Source: JANNVZ01 sp031418455 (GTDB taxonomy: Bacteria > Bacteroidota > Bacteroidia > Flavobacteriales_D > Sanyastnellaceae). Taken from it: 51,803 nucleotides of DNA. Of the stretch, positions 43,327 through 51,803 are shown piece after piece; the first letter of the stretch is position 1; each line of letters opens with the position of its first letter. Both the position numbers and the translations under genes were made by a program. Location of the stretch: assembly GCA_031418455.1 (NCBI GenBank), contig JANOXJ010000032.1, positions 1 to 51,803 of the forward strand, written 5' to 3'. Below the pieces are notes generated by a model, which was given only the letters and a program-made list of their open reading frames with translations, had not been told where the DNA came from and did no database searches.

Positions 43327-46300
43327 ATGAGGTTATTTACAAAAATACTTTTGTCTGCACTTGCGCTGCTGATTTTAACACCTTCAGCATGGGCACAATT
43401 TTACCAAGGTTCCAATATGGAATTTGGCAAAAACAGAGTGCAGTACAAAGATTTTACCTGGTTCTATTATCCATCTAAAAATTTTGATGTGTACTACTAC
43501 ATAGGTGGTGAGCCACTTGCAGAGTATACCTTAATCTCATCTGAACGCAACCTTACGGAATTAGAAAAATTTTTCGACTACTCGCTAGACGAAAAAATGC
43601 AAATACTGACTTACCTAAAACAAAGTGAATACAGACAAAGCAATGTAGGACTGAATGAAGGTGAGGGATATAACATAGGGGGTGTGGCCCGCATAATGGG
43701 CAATAAAATGTTTGTGTACTACGAGGGCAGTCATGCATTATTAGACAAACAAATAAGAGAAAACATATCACGCATACTCTTTAACCAAATGATGTATGGA
43801 GGCGATTGGAAAGATGTGCTAAAAAGTAGCACGCTACTTTCTGTACCTAAGTGGTACGAAGAGGGACTAATTTCTTACGCAGCCAATGGCGTTACCAACG
43901 ACTGCGAAACGTTTATTAAAGACTACTTGCGCTCAGGCAAATTCAGAAGTTTTAATTTTTTAGACAATGCACAATCCAAACTGGCAGGTCAGGCATTTTG
44001 GAATTATATAAGCGAAGTGTATGGCGAAAATGTAATTCCCAACTTGCTCTACATGTCGCAAGCCAGCCGCAATATCGAGAGTGGATTTTTATATGTACTT
44101 GGTTTATCGTTGGATTCAGTTACTGAAGATTTTATTCGCTTTTATAAAGAAAAATCGGCCGGTAATAAGAACGAGTTGCTGCCTGGTGAAACTATGCCAC
44201 CCACGAGCAATGACAAAGAAGATATTAAAACATGGCGAAAGTCATTAAAGCAATTGGGCGATGTAAAAGTGCGCTACAGAAATAAATATAAGTACACGCA
44301 ATTCAAACAATCGCCTGACGGAAAATATGTAAGCTATGTAACGCACGAAATGGGCCAGTACCGCATATGGCTGTATGATGTAGAAACGCAAAAGAAGCAT
44401 TGTGTGCTTAAAAAAGAATACAGGCTGGATCGTATAGCTGACGAAACTTTCCCAGTAACAGCATGGCACCCCAGCAGCAAAACACTCACTTATGTTTTTG
44501 AAAAACGAAGCAATGCATGGCTAGGTAATTATGTGGTAGAAGAAAAAAAGCATGTAGAGAAAGAACTTTTTTCTATCCAAAAAATATTGGACATGCAATA
44601 CAGCGAAGATGGAAAAAAATTAGTATTCAGTGGTGTTAACCGTGGCCAAACCGATTTGTATTTGTACATGGTAATAGGCAATAATCAGGAACAACTTACC
44701 AATGACATTTGGGATGATTTAAATCCACGTTTTGTGGCCGGTGGAAGCAAAGTAATTTTTGCAAGCAATCGTCTGGACGATACACTGCGAGTGGATGTGC
44801 CAATAGATACTTACAGAAAAGAAAAGGATATATACCTTTACAACCTTGCAACGCGCTCGCGCTATTTAGAACGTATAACCTACACCCCTGATGCTGATGA
44901 GCACCACCCTGCAGAATATGCACCAAAACATTACACCTACCTTGGCAATCAGCAGGGATTTGACAATAGATACCTAGCTACCATAGATAGCGCCATTACA
45001 GGTATTGACACTACTATACACTACCGCTACTTTACGGTTACCAGCGCGCTGTCATCCTATCAGCGCGACCCGCTGGACTATCAGTACAACAGTAAAACGG
45101 GTAGCTACCTAATGCAATTTGCAAGAGGATTAAAACCGGTAATATACCTTGGCAATAAAGACAACGACAACGCCCTTAATACCGACAACACTTACAATCC
45201 AAACGAATTGAATGGTCAAGCAGGCGGCACCAACAATCAATTGCAACTTTCAGCAGACACATTGGAGACAGGTGAAATAGACATAAACAACTACCTTTTT
45301 GAGGACGAAAGAAAAGACTACTCGTACGAAAAAGAATCGGTGCGTTTGCAGGAAATAGCGCCACCGGCCACGGCTGCTGCAGATTCTGCAAATGCTCCAT
45401 TTGTATTGCCACGTTCTAAAAACTATCGCCTCAATTTTGCAGCAGATAAAGTGGTGGCGCAGTTCAACAATTCATTCAGCAATCCTTTCTACCAATTATT
45501 AACCGGACCTAGCAGTGTTACCCCTGGCTTGTCTACCATGACAGTAGTAAGTGCTACCGATCTTTTTGAAGATTATAAAATAGTAGGCGGTTTCCGTTTG
45601 GCTTTGCGCAACAATGATTATGGTGCAAGTTTCGAAAACTTAAAAGGTCGTTGGGACAAAAAAATAACCCTTTCCAGACAATCCAATTTTGGGCAAGCAG
45701 GATTTATGCTGTATAAAATTCACACGCATAATCTTATGAGACAATGGAAATATCCATTCACAGAATTGTCTAGCCTGCGCATACAAGCCATAGTGCGCCA
45801 CGACAGATTGGTGGTGCTGAGCAATGAGCTTACCAGCCTTTCTACTCCCAATTCTTACGACCTCACAGCAGGTCTTCGGTTAGAATATGTTTTTGACAAT
45901 ACCTCAAACAAAGGACTGAACCTGTACAATGGTACCCGTTATAAATTTTGGGCAGAGCGTTTTGTAGAACCTGACAATTTAAAAAACAAAACCGATTTGA
46001 ATGTTGTAGGTTTCGATTTCAGACATTACCAGCGCATACACCGCGACTTTATAGCAGCCTTCAGAATATCAGGCGCCACCACATTTGGCCAGTATAAAAT
46101 AGTGCATTACCTAGGTGGTGTAGACAACTGGATACTAGGACAAAAAATAAATAACGATACCCCAATTGATTTTGAAAATCAGAATTACGCTTATCAATCA
46201 TTTGTGGCTCCCCTGCGCGGATTTTATGTAAACAGCAGAAATGGCAACTCGGTAGTAATGGCAAATTCTGAACTGCGTTTACCATTGTTCAAATACTTCA

Positions 46301-46605
46301 TGCGCAAACCTATTAAGAGTGATTTCATAGAAAACTTTCAGATAGTTTCTTTCTTTGATGTTGGCAGTGCCTGGACAGGCAAATCGCCTTACGCTGACGA
46401 GAATACGTTTAATCAAAATACACTCACTAAAACACCAGTTACCGTGAGTGTATCCAACAATCGTGAGCCAATAATTTACGGCTACGGTTTTGGATTGCGA
46501 AGCAGAGTATTGGGCTATTTCATACGTGCCGACTGGGCTTGGGGTGTGGATGATAATCAGGTATTGCCACGTGTATTTTACCTGTCACTTAATATGGATT
46601 TCTAA
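43327..46605 (+). CDS. TolB-like beta-propeller outer-membrane protein with degenerate peptidase domain
   Basis: 1092-residue exported protein (signal peptide 1-23, AWAQ). N-terminal region (about 30-265) resembles gluzincin peptidases: the PKWYEEGLISYAANG segment (174-188) mirrors the third-ligand motif, but the HExxH expected upstream is absent, so it is probably inactive. A TolB-type propeller follows (about 280-510) with PD40-like repeats (QSPDGKYVSYV, WHPSSKTLTYVFE, YSEDGKKLVFSG, GGSKVIFASNRLDD). After a linker, the last 400 residues have alternating strands of a large outer-membrane beta-barrel ending in YLSLNMDF with a terminal aromatic residue. Such fused proteins recur in Bacteroidota under 'translocation protein TolB'; the role is not established. 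No clear promoter in the 155-base divergent gap. Confidence 0.8.
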   Translation: MRLFTKILLSALALLILTPSAWAQFYQGSNMEFGKNRVQYKDFTWFYYPSKNFDVYYYIGGEPLAEYTLISSERNLTELEKFFDYSLDEKMQILTYLKQSEYRQSNVGLNEGEGYNIGGVARIMGNKMFVYYEGSHALLDKQIRENISRILFNQMMYGGDWKDVLKSSTLLSVPKWYEEGLISYAANGVTNDCETFIKDYLRSGKFRSFNFLDNAQSKLAGQAFWNYISEVYGENVIPNLLYMSQASRNIESGFLYVLGLSLDSVTEDFIRFYKEKSAGNKNELLPGETMPPTSNDKEDIKTWRKSLKQLGDVKVRYRNKYKYTQFKQSPDGKYVSYVTHEMGQYRIWLYDVETQKKHCVLKKEYRLDRIADETFPVTAWHPSSKTLTYVFEKRSNAWLGNYVVEEKKHVEKELFSIQKILDMQYSEDGKKLVFSGVNRGQTDLYLYMVIGNNQEQLTNDIWDDLNPRFVAGGSKVIFASNRLDDTLRVDVPIDTYRKEKDIYLYNLATRSRYLERITYTPDADEHHPAEYAPKHYTYLGNQQGFDNRYLATIDSAITGIDTTIHYRYFTVTSALSSYQRDPLDYQYNSKTGSYLMQFARGLKPVIYLGNKDNDNALNTDNTYNPNELNGQAGGTNNQLQLSADTLETGEIDINNYLFEDERKDYSYEKESVRLQEIAPPATAAADSANAPFVLPRSKNYRLNFAADKVVAQFNNSFSNPFYQLLTGPSSVTPGLSTMTVVSATDLFEDYKIVGGFRLALRNNDYGASFENLKGRWDKKITLSRQSNFGQAGFMLYKIHTHNLMRQWKYPFTELSSLRIQAIVRHDRLVVLSNELTSLSTPNSYDLTAGLRLEYVFDNTSNKGLNLYNGTRYKFWAERFVEPDNLKNKTDLNVVGFDFRHYQRIHRDFIAAFRISGATTFGQYKIVHYLGGVDNWILGQKINNDTPIDFENQNYAYQSFVAPLRGFYVNSRNGNSVVMANSELRLPLFKYFMRKPIKSDFIENFQIVSFFDVGSAWTGKSPYADENTFNQNTLTKTPVTVSVSNNREPIIYGYGFGLRSRVLGYFIRADWAWGVDDNQVLPRVFYLSLNMDF

Positions 46606-46619
46606 AAAAAGAAATTGTA

Positions 46620-46940
46620 CTATAGAAAGCCAAGTTCTAATTGAGCTTCCTCGCTCATCATACTTTTATCCCATGGTGGGTCCCATGTTATTTCCACCTT
46701 ACATCCATTTACACCTTCAATAGAAGCTACTTTATTTTCTACATCGGGCGGCAGTGTTTCGGCCACAGGGCACGAGGGCGATGTAAGAGTCATCATAATG
46801 GTTACGCTTCGGTCATCATTCAGCCCAATGTTATATACCAAGCCAAGCTCATATATGTCCACAGGTATTTCGGGGTCATATATGGTTTTTAGCATTGCTA
46901 TTACCTTGTTCTGTATTTCGTTGCGTTCAGTTATATCCAT
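46620..46940 (-). CDS. DUF59 / MIP18-family Fe-S assembly protein (SufT-like)
   Basis: 106-residue DUF59 protein (ATG at 46940; a TTG at 46967 is less likely). The family pattern YDPEIPVDIYELGLVYNI near the N-terminus and the conserved LTSPSCPVAETLP with its Cys, followed by the WDPPWDKSMMSEEAQLELGF end, are all present. DUF59/SufT proteins assist maturation of Fe-S proteins. As the last gene on this strand after sufE (82-base gap), it most likely belongs to the SUF operon. Confidence 0.9.
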   Translation of the reverse strand: MDITERNEIQNKVIAMLKTIYDPEIPVDIYELGLVYNIGLNDDRSVTIMMTLTSPSCPVAETLPPDVENKVASIEGVNGCKVEITWDPPWDKSMMSEEAQLELGFL

Positions 46941-47022
46941 GTTGGATTTTTTTTCCTTCGTTTGCAAGTATTCACTTGCAAATATTTTTTTGCTCTATCA
47001 AAAATCTAAAACTATTTTTTCA

Positions 47023-47448
47023 TCACATACTCTTAAGCTGGAAAACCAAAGCATAATTTTTAATTTGTTGTATCATGCTTGCTAATCCATTGCTGCGCGT
47101 GGGCGATAAGTGTTCGCTAAGGCCAATGTCTTTTACAAAATGTAAATCAGCCTTTGCTGCATCGGCCGGCAGTTCATTGTTTAGCACTTGTATTACCAGC
47201 GCTATAAGCCCTTTGGTAATAATAGCATCGCTATCAGCACTTAAGTCTAATCTGCCATTATTATCTAACTCCGCATGCAGCCACACTCTGCTTTGGCATC
47301 CCTTTATAAGGTTCTCTTCCGTTTTATATTGTTCCTGAATCAAAGGTAAATCTTTGCCCAGGTCTATTATATATTCATACTTCTGCATCCAGTCACTAAA
47401 CATGCTGAATTCAGAAATTATCTCTTGTTGTTTTTCTTCAATACTCAC
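47023..47448 (-). CDS. sufE: Sulfur-acceptor protein SufE
   Basis: Takes the persulfide sulfur from SufS and passes it to the SufBCD scaffold. 141 residues, standard size, with active-site C51 in the LIKGCQSRVWLHAE loop. Start is GTG, which directly follows the sufS stop codon (TAAGTG), implying tight coupling with SufS, its partner enzyme. Confidence 0.95.
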   Translation of the reverse strand: MSIEEKQQEIISEFSMFSDWMQKYEYIIDLGKDLPLIQEQYKTEENLIKGCQSRVWLHAELDNNGRLDLSADSDAIITKGLIALVIQVLNNELPADAAKADLHFVKDIGLSEHLSPTRSNGLASMIQQIKNYALVFQLKSM

Positions 47449-48675
47449 TTATCGCAATAGACTTATTGCTTTTTTCAAAGCGTTTATAAACACATCTACT
47501 TCCTCTATAGTATTGTAAGCTGCAAACGAAACACGCACCGAACCTGCTACGCCAAAAAAGTTCCACAACGGCTCTGTACAGTGCTGGCCTGTGCGCACAG
47601 CCACACCCTGCTTGTCTAGCAATGTGCCTAGATCATAAGGATGCACACCTGCAACTTCAAAAGAAATAACTCCCACTTTTTTATCAGCAGTTCCAAATAT
47701 TCTAAGGCCTTCTATTTGTAGCATTTGATTTGTGGCATGCTGCAACAACTCATGTTCATGTTCAGCCACAGCTTCCCAATCCAAGTTGTTTACAAAATCT
47801 AAAGCACTGCCAAAAGCTACTACACCTTCTATGTTGGGTGTTCCAGCTTCAAACTTGTGTGGCAATTCGTTGTAATATGTTTTTTCAAACGATACACTCT
47901 TTATCATTTCGCCACCACCTCTGTATGGAGGCATAGCCTCTAGCAATTCTCTTTTTCCATAAAGCACTCCCACACCGGTGGGGCCATAAAGTTTGTGCGC
48001 ACTAAAGCAATAAAAATCGCAATTAAGCGCCTGCACATCTACCGCAAAGTGAGCCACTGCTTGTGCACCATCTATTAAAACTTTTGCTCCCACGGCATGC
48101 GCCATACTTATTAATGCTTGCACAGGATTAATAGTGCCAAGAGAATTAGACACATGATTTACTGCTACCAATTTAGTTTTAGAAGTAAGCAATTCTTTTA
48201 ATGCATCTATTTGCCACTCTCCCTTTTCATTTATTGGCAATACTTTTATTGTCGCACCCTTCTCTTCCGCTACCATTTGCCAAGGCACTATGTTGCTATG
48301 GTGCTCCATCATGGTTAGCAATATTTCATCACCTTGCAACAGATTCATTCTTGCCCAAGTTTGTGCCACTAGATTTATAGCATCGGTAGTGCCACTTGTA
48401 AAAATTATTTCAGCACTACTCCCAGCATTAATCAATGCTTTGGTTTTTTGGCGCGTGTCCTCAAACACTTCAGTAGCCTTATTAGCCAGGTAGTGCGCAC
48501 CGCGGTGCACATTGGCATTATAATTTTTGTAATAGTCAGTTATAGCATCTATTACCAACTTAGGCTTTTGAGTAGTGGCAGCATTATCAAAATACACAAG
48601 CGCACAGCCATTTACTTGCTGATGCAGTATGGGAAATTCTTTCCTTAGTTGTTGTATGTCCAGAGTTGCTGTCAA
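47449..48675 (-). CDS. sufS: Cysteine desulfurase SufS
   Basis: PLP-dependent group II cysteine desulfurase: releases alanine from cysteine and carries the sulfur as persulfide for Fe-S cluster synthesis. 408 residues. Schiff-base K228 (CFSAHKLYGPTG) and catalytic C366 in RTGQHCTEPLW are both present; the N-terminal FDNAATTQKP and the MEHHSNIVPW motif are also typical. It must start at the TTG at 48675: the same frame is closed by the sufD stop five codons upstream, and no ATG lies between. Confidence 0.96.
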   Translation of the reverse strand: MTATLDIQQLRKEFPILHQQVNGCALVYFDNAATTQKPKLVIDAITDYYKNYNANVHRGAHYLANKATEVFEDTRQKTKALINAGSSAEIIFTSGTTDAINLVAQTWARMNLLQGDEILLTMMEHHSNIVPWQMVAEEKGATIKVLPINEKGEWQIDALKELLTSKTKLVAVNHVSNSLGTINPVQALISMAHAVGAKVLIDGAQAVAHFAVDVQALNCDFYCFSAHKLYGPTGVGVLYGKRELLEAMPPYRGGGEMIKSVSFEKTYYNELPHKFEAGTPNIEGVVAFGSALDFVNNLDWEAVAEHEHELLQHATNQMLQIEGLRIFGTADKKVGVISFEVAGVHPYDLGTLLDKQGVAVRTGQHCTEPLWNFFGVAGSVRVSFAAYNTIEEVDVFINALKKAISLLR

Positions 48676-48687
48676 AAAATAATTCTT

Positions 48688-49956
48688 TTATACAAATAGC
48701 AAATCGCGCTTCACCAATTCAGTTATCACATATTCGCGCACTGCTTCATTATCCACTTTACTTATTACATCATTTACAAATGCAGTAGAAAGCAGCTTGC
48801 GTGCGCTCTCATCGCTCAATCCGCGCGACTTTAGGTAAAACAAGGCGCTATCGTCCATTTGACCAGTAGTAGTGCCATGGCTGCATTTTACATCATCTGC
48901 ATATATTTCCAATTCAGGCTTTGTATTCATCTGAGCCTCATTGCTCAGCAACACATTTTTATTACTCTGAAAGGCATTAGTTTTTTGTGCATCAGGTTGC
49001 ACATATACTTTACCATTAAACACTCCCACGCTGTTATCGTTCAGTATTCCCTTATATAATTCATTGCTATTGCAATTAGGAAAACGATGATCCACTTTGG
49101 AATGGTTGTCTACAAACTGTTTTCTTCTTGGCAGAAAAATTCCGTTCAGGTGAGTTTCTATATTTTCACCATCAAGCGAGATATTTAAATTATTGCGCAC
49201 CCAACCACCATCTATTGTCAAGGTGTTTATATTAAATCGTCCATTTTTTTCAATGTGTATAGAGTCTTCATTCATCATAAAACTATGGTCACCTTCTGCC
49301 TGAATTTTATGCAGGCTTACAATTGCATTTTCATCCACATGCACATTCAATAGTCTATTGCAAAAAGACTTTTGATCCTTAACGCATACAAACGATTCTA
49401 CCACTTCTAACTCAGCCGATTTTTCGGCATGTATAGTTATTATGGGTTGCGCCATGGCCATTTCATCGGCCATTATATGCAATATATGCAGAGGCGCTGT
49501 GCGCACTTTGTTTTTAGCTATGTGTATGTGCAACACAGATGTGCTGTAGGCTGCATTAAGCGACTGAAAAATATTGGCGCATGGAAAATCTATTGCCTCA
49601 TGTGTTTTGTCCGCTTTTATACTTACATCTAAAGCATTGGAATAAGCTGAAAGATCATCTCTTAAAAAACCATTTACAAAAACAATTAATTCAGCATTTA
49701 AACCAGGTATCACATACGGAGTTATGTCCACCTTAGCTGCAGCGTTTATAATGCTCCAGTTCTCATGCGCTATTCGTGCAGTGCGCGTATACTTCCAATC
49801 TTCTACACGCGTGGTAGGAAAATCTTGCGTGTGCAAAGCGGCCAAAGCACGCTCCACCATGGCAGGCTGGCTCTGTAGCAGTGCACTTTTAAAATTACTA
49901 AACGAGGAAATAAATTTTTCCGCAGCAGAAACAGTAGTATTCAAAGTAGCTTCCAT
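48688..49956 (-). CDS. sufD: Fe-S cluster assembly protein SufD
   Basis: Scaffold partner of SufB in the SufBC2D complex. 422 residues. The N-terminal helical region (FPTTRVEDWKYTRT, about 48-61) and the C-terminal parallel beta-helix fold are recognisable. The family's QTNAFQSNKNVLLSNEAQ and KCSHGTTTGQMDDSALFYLKSRG stretches are present; the His in KCSHG is the residue usually conserved in SufD. Starts two bases after the sufC stop. Confidence 0.96.
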   Translation of the reverse strand: MEATLNTTVSAAEKFISSFSNFKSALLQSQPAMVERALAALHTQDFPTTRVEDWKYTRTARIAHENWSIINAAAKVDITPYVIPGLNAELIVFVNGFLRDDLSAYSNALDVSIKADKTHEAIDFPCANIFQSLNAAYSTSVLHIHIAKNKVRTAPLHILHIMADEMAMAQPIITIHAEKSAELEVVESFVCVKDQKSFCNRLLNVHVDENAIVSLHKIQAEGDHSFMMNEDSIHIEKNGRFNINTLTIDGGWVRNNLNISLDGENIETHLNGIFLPRRKQFVDNHSKVDHRFPNCNSNELYKGILNDNSVGVFNGKVYVQPDAQKTNAFQSNKNVLLSNEAQMNTKPELEIYADDVKCSHGTTTGQMDDSALFYLKSRGLSDESARKLLSTAFVNDVISKVDNEAVREYVITELVKRDLLFV

Positions 49957-49958
49957 GA

Positions 49959-50720
49959 TTATGAGTAGGCAGTTTCAAATTCTTCCTTTATCCAATCATA
50001 TCCCTTTTCCTCTAATTCGAGGGCAAGCTCTTTAGGACCACTTTTAACTATGCGGCCTTTGTACAGCACGTGCACAAAATCTGGCACTATATAATCCAAC
50101 AAACGCTGGTAGTGTGTAATAACAAGAAAAGACCTGTCAGGCGAGCGCAACGCGTTTACTCCATTGGCCACAATTCTCAACGCATCTATATCCAAACCAG
50201 AATCGGTTTCGTCCAATATGGCAAGCTTTGGCTCAAGCATAGCCATCTGAAATATTTCATTTCTCTTTTTCTCGCCACCGCTAAATCCTTCGTTCACTGC
50301 GCGGTTAGTCAGCTGGCCATCCAGTTCCACCAGTTTAGATTTTTCGGCCACAAGCTTTAGAAATTCTTTAGCAGAAAGCGGCTCCAATCCCTGGTGCTTT
50401 CTTATCTCACCCACAGCTGCTTTTAAAAAATTCATGTTGCTTACACCTGGTATTTCTACAGGGTATTGAAAGGCAAGAAAAACACCTTCGCGTGCTCTTT
50501 CTTCAGGAGCCATTTCAAGCAAATCCTTTTGTAAGAATTGCACCGAACCTTCAGTTACTTCATACTCCTCTTTGCCAGCCAATACCGATGCTAGAGTAGA
50601 TTTACCGGAGCCATTAGGTCCCATTATAGCATGAACTTCGCCAGGCTTTATATCCAATGAGAGGCCACGAAGAATTTCTTTTTCTTCTATGCGCGCATGT
50701 ATGTTTTTGATAGATAACAT
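49959..50720 (-). CDS. sufC: Fe-S assembly ATPase SufC
   Basis: ABC-type ATPase that drives conformational change in the SufBC2D complex. 253 residues, typical. Walker A GPNGSGKST (near 34-42), the SufC-type signature FSGGEKKRNEI and Walker B LAILDETDSGLD (note Glu/Thr in place of the EP of transport ATPases) identify it clearly. An H-loop ITHYQRLL is present. Sits between sufB (63-base gap) and sufD. Confidence 0.97.
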   Translation of the reverse strand: MLSIKNIHARIEEKEILRGLSLDIKPGEVHAIMGPNGSGKSTLASVLAGKEEYEVTEGSVQFLQKDLLEMAPEERAREGVFLAFQYPVEIPGVSNMNFLKAAVGEIRKHQGLEPLSAKEFLKLVAEKSKLVELDGQLTNRAVNEGFSGGEKKRNEIFQMAMLEPKLAILDETDSGLDIDALRIVANGVNALRSPDRSFLVITHYQRLLDYIVPDFVHVLYKGRIVKSGPKELALELEEKGYDWIKEEFETAYS

Positions 50721-50783
50721 TTCCTATTTATAAAAAAAATGAAATAAAATTTTTTGTCTACAATTATTTATTTGTGTCCATTG

Positions 50784-51803
50784 TTAACCAACAGAACCCT
50801 CGAGTGAAATGGCCAAAAGTTTTTGTGCCTCTACTGCAAATTCCATAGGTAATTTATTTAAAACGTCTTTGGCATATCCATTCACTATCATGCTTATGGC
50901 TTGCTCCTGATCCAGTCCTCGTTGCAGGCAATAAAATATTTGATCCTCTCCTATTTTAGAGGTGGTGGCTTCATGCTCCACTTTAGCAGTATTATTTTTT
51001 ACCTCTATGTATGGAAATGTGTGTGCACCGCATTGGTCTGTCATAAGCAGCGAGTCGCACTGCGAAAAATTGCGCGCATTGTCTGCACTGCGATTTATGT
51101 GTACCAATCCTCTATAAGAGTTTTGGCTTTTGCCAGAGCTAATTCCTTTTGATATAATGGTACTCTTAGTGTTTTTACCAATATGAATCATTTTAGTACC
51201 CGTGTCTGCTTGCTGCATATTATTGGTAACCGCAACAGAATAAAATTCGCCCACACTATAGTCGCCCTTGAGCACGCACGAAGGATATTTCCAGGTAATA
51301 GCGCTGCCGGTTTCCACTTGTGTCCAACTAATTTTAGACCTTACACCTTCGCACATGCCGCGCTTGGTTACAAAGTTGAAAACACCGCCTTTACCTTCTT
51401 TATTTCCAGGATACCAATTTTGTACAGTGCTGTATTTTATTTCGGCATTGTCCATGGCTATTAGTTCCACCACCGCAGCGTGCAGCTGATTCTCATCGCG
51501 CATGGGTGCGGTGCAGCCTTCCAGATAGCTTACAAAACTTCCTTCATCTGCTATTACAAGTGTGCGTTCAAACTGTCCTGTGCCCCCTTCATTTATTCTA
51601 AAGTAGGTGCTAAGTTCCATGGGGCAGCGCACACCTTTGGGTATGTAGCAAAACGACCCATCAGTAAAAACAGCTGAGTTGAGTGCAGCATAAAAATTAT
51701 CGGTGCGTGGCACTACAGTGCCCAAATATTTTTTTATAAGTTCTGGATGTTCTTGTACAGCATCGCTCATGGAGCAAAATATGATGCCAAGCTCACCAAG
51801 TTT
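50784..51803 (-). CDS. sufB: Fe-S cluster scaffold protein SufB, 5' end cut by window edge
   Basis: Main scaffold on which new Fe-S clusters are built. 339 C-terminal residues are in the window; the frame is open to the last base, and sequence upstream of an internal Met at 51770 (LGELGIIFCS before SDAVQEHPELIKKYLG) is clearly family sequence, so 51770 is not the start. Full-length SufB is about 470-480 residues, so about 130-140 are missing. Conserved: FCYIPKGVRCPMELSTYFRIN, the SYLEGCTAPMRDENQLHAAVVEL stretch with its cluster-related Cys, and the C-terminal SKIGEDQIFYCLQRGLD. Promoter and start lie outside. Confidence 0.95.
   Translation of the reverse strand, partial: KLGELGIIFCSMSDAVQEHPELIKKYLGTVVPRTDNFYAALNSAVFTDGSFCYIPKGVRCPMELSTYFRINEGGTGQFERTLVIADEGSFVSYLEGCTAPMRDENQLHAAVVELIAMDNAEIKYSTVQNWYPGNKEGKGGVFNFVTKRGMCEGVRSKISWTQVETGSAITWKYPSCVLKGDYSVGEFYSVAVTNNMQQADTGTKMIHIGKNTKSTIISKGISSGKSQNSYRGLVHINRSADNARNFSQCDSLLMTDQCGAHTFPYIEVKNNTAKVEHEATTSKIGEDQIFYCLQRGLDQEQAISMIVNGYAKDVLNKLPMEFAVEAQKLLAISLEGSVG

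Noticed and set aside
50784..51770. Reading sufB as a complete 328-residue gene starting at 51770
   Set aside because: The frame stays open to the window end and encodes conserved SufB sequence upstream of that Met; the gene is cut by the window edge.

Overview
The window looks like a chromosomal segment of a Bacteroidota bacterium, probably a free-living, aerobic, Chitinophagales- or Sphingobacteriia-like member; the phylum is well supported, the order is a guess. Evidence: a type IX secretion (T9SS) C-terminal sorting domain, a GldA-type ABC ATPase, a PID-CTERM/exosortase locus, Bacteroidota-type promoter elements (TAnnTTTG), AT-rich coding sequence and very tight gene packing. No rRNA, tRNA, insertion sequence, prophage or CRISPR array was seen, and no gene-free stretch exceeds about 245 bases.

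Layout. (1) 1-8698, minus strand: a surface polysaccharide operon. A Wzc-type tyrosine kinase/co-polymerase is followed by a glycosyltransferase, an acetyltransferase, an SpsF-like cytidylyltransferase, a class-III aminotransferase, an SDR enzyme, and a Wzm/Wzt-type ABC exporter that runs off the left edge. (2) 8868-10684, plus strand, divergent from wzc: a four-gene exosortase locus (tiny PID-CTERM protein, exosortase, membrane partner, conserved 161-residue protein). (3) 10928-18344: a T9SS-secreted Cys-rich protein, an M28 peptidase and SDR pair, a nitroreductase with a beta-barrel protein, and two tandem secreted paralogues. (4) 18436-25083: thymidylate synthase and dihydrofolate reductase, a lipoprotein, pyrophosphatase, then YbdL-like aminotransferase, DUF4139 protein and omega-amidase. 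(5) 25075-27256: DUF1801 protein, cyclophilin, glutaryl-CoA dehydrogenase-like enzyme. (6) 27462-33718: an unknown polytopic membrane protein facing a minus-strand operon FIST protein / hybrid histidine kinase / PurN / MarC / RNase HI. (7) 33895-43171: GldA, MCE protein, cell-wall amidase, LptD, an SDR, an OmpR-type two-component pair and a metallo-hydrolase. (8) 43327-51803: a large TolB-like outer-membrane protein, then the minus-strand SUF operon sufB-C-D-S-E plus a DUF59 gene, with sufB cut by the right edge.

How it fits together: much of the window serves the cell envelope (polysaccharide synthesis and export, exosortase sorting, LPS assembly, lipid transport, wall hydrolysis, T9SS cargo), interspersed with housekeeping genes for dTMP, purine and Fe-S cluster synthesis. 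The most unusual unit is the exosortase locus. Its only local substrate has about 20 residues between signal peptide and sorting motif, and its probable promoter sits back to back with that of the polysaccharide operon. Start codons other than ATG are common; where a downstream ATG fits the family or the promoter better, this is noted per gene.
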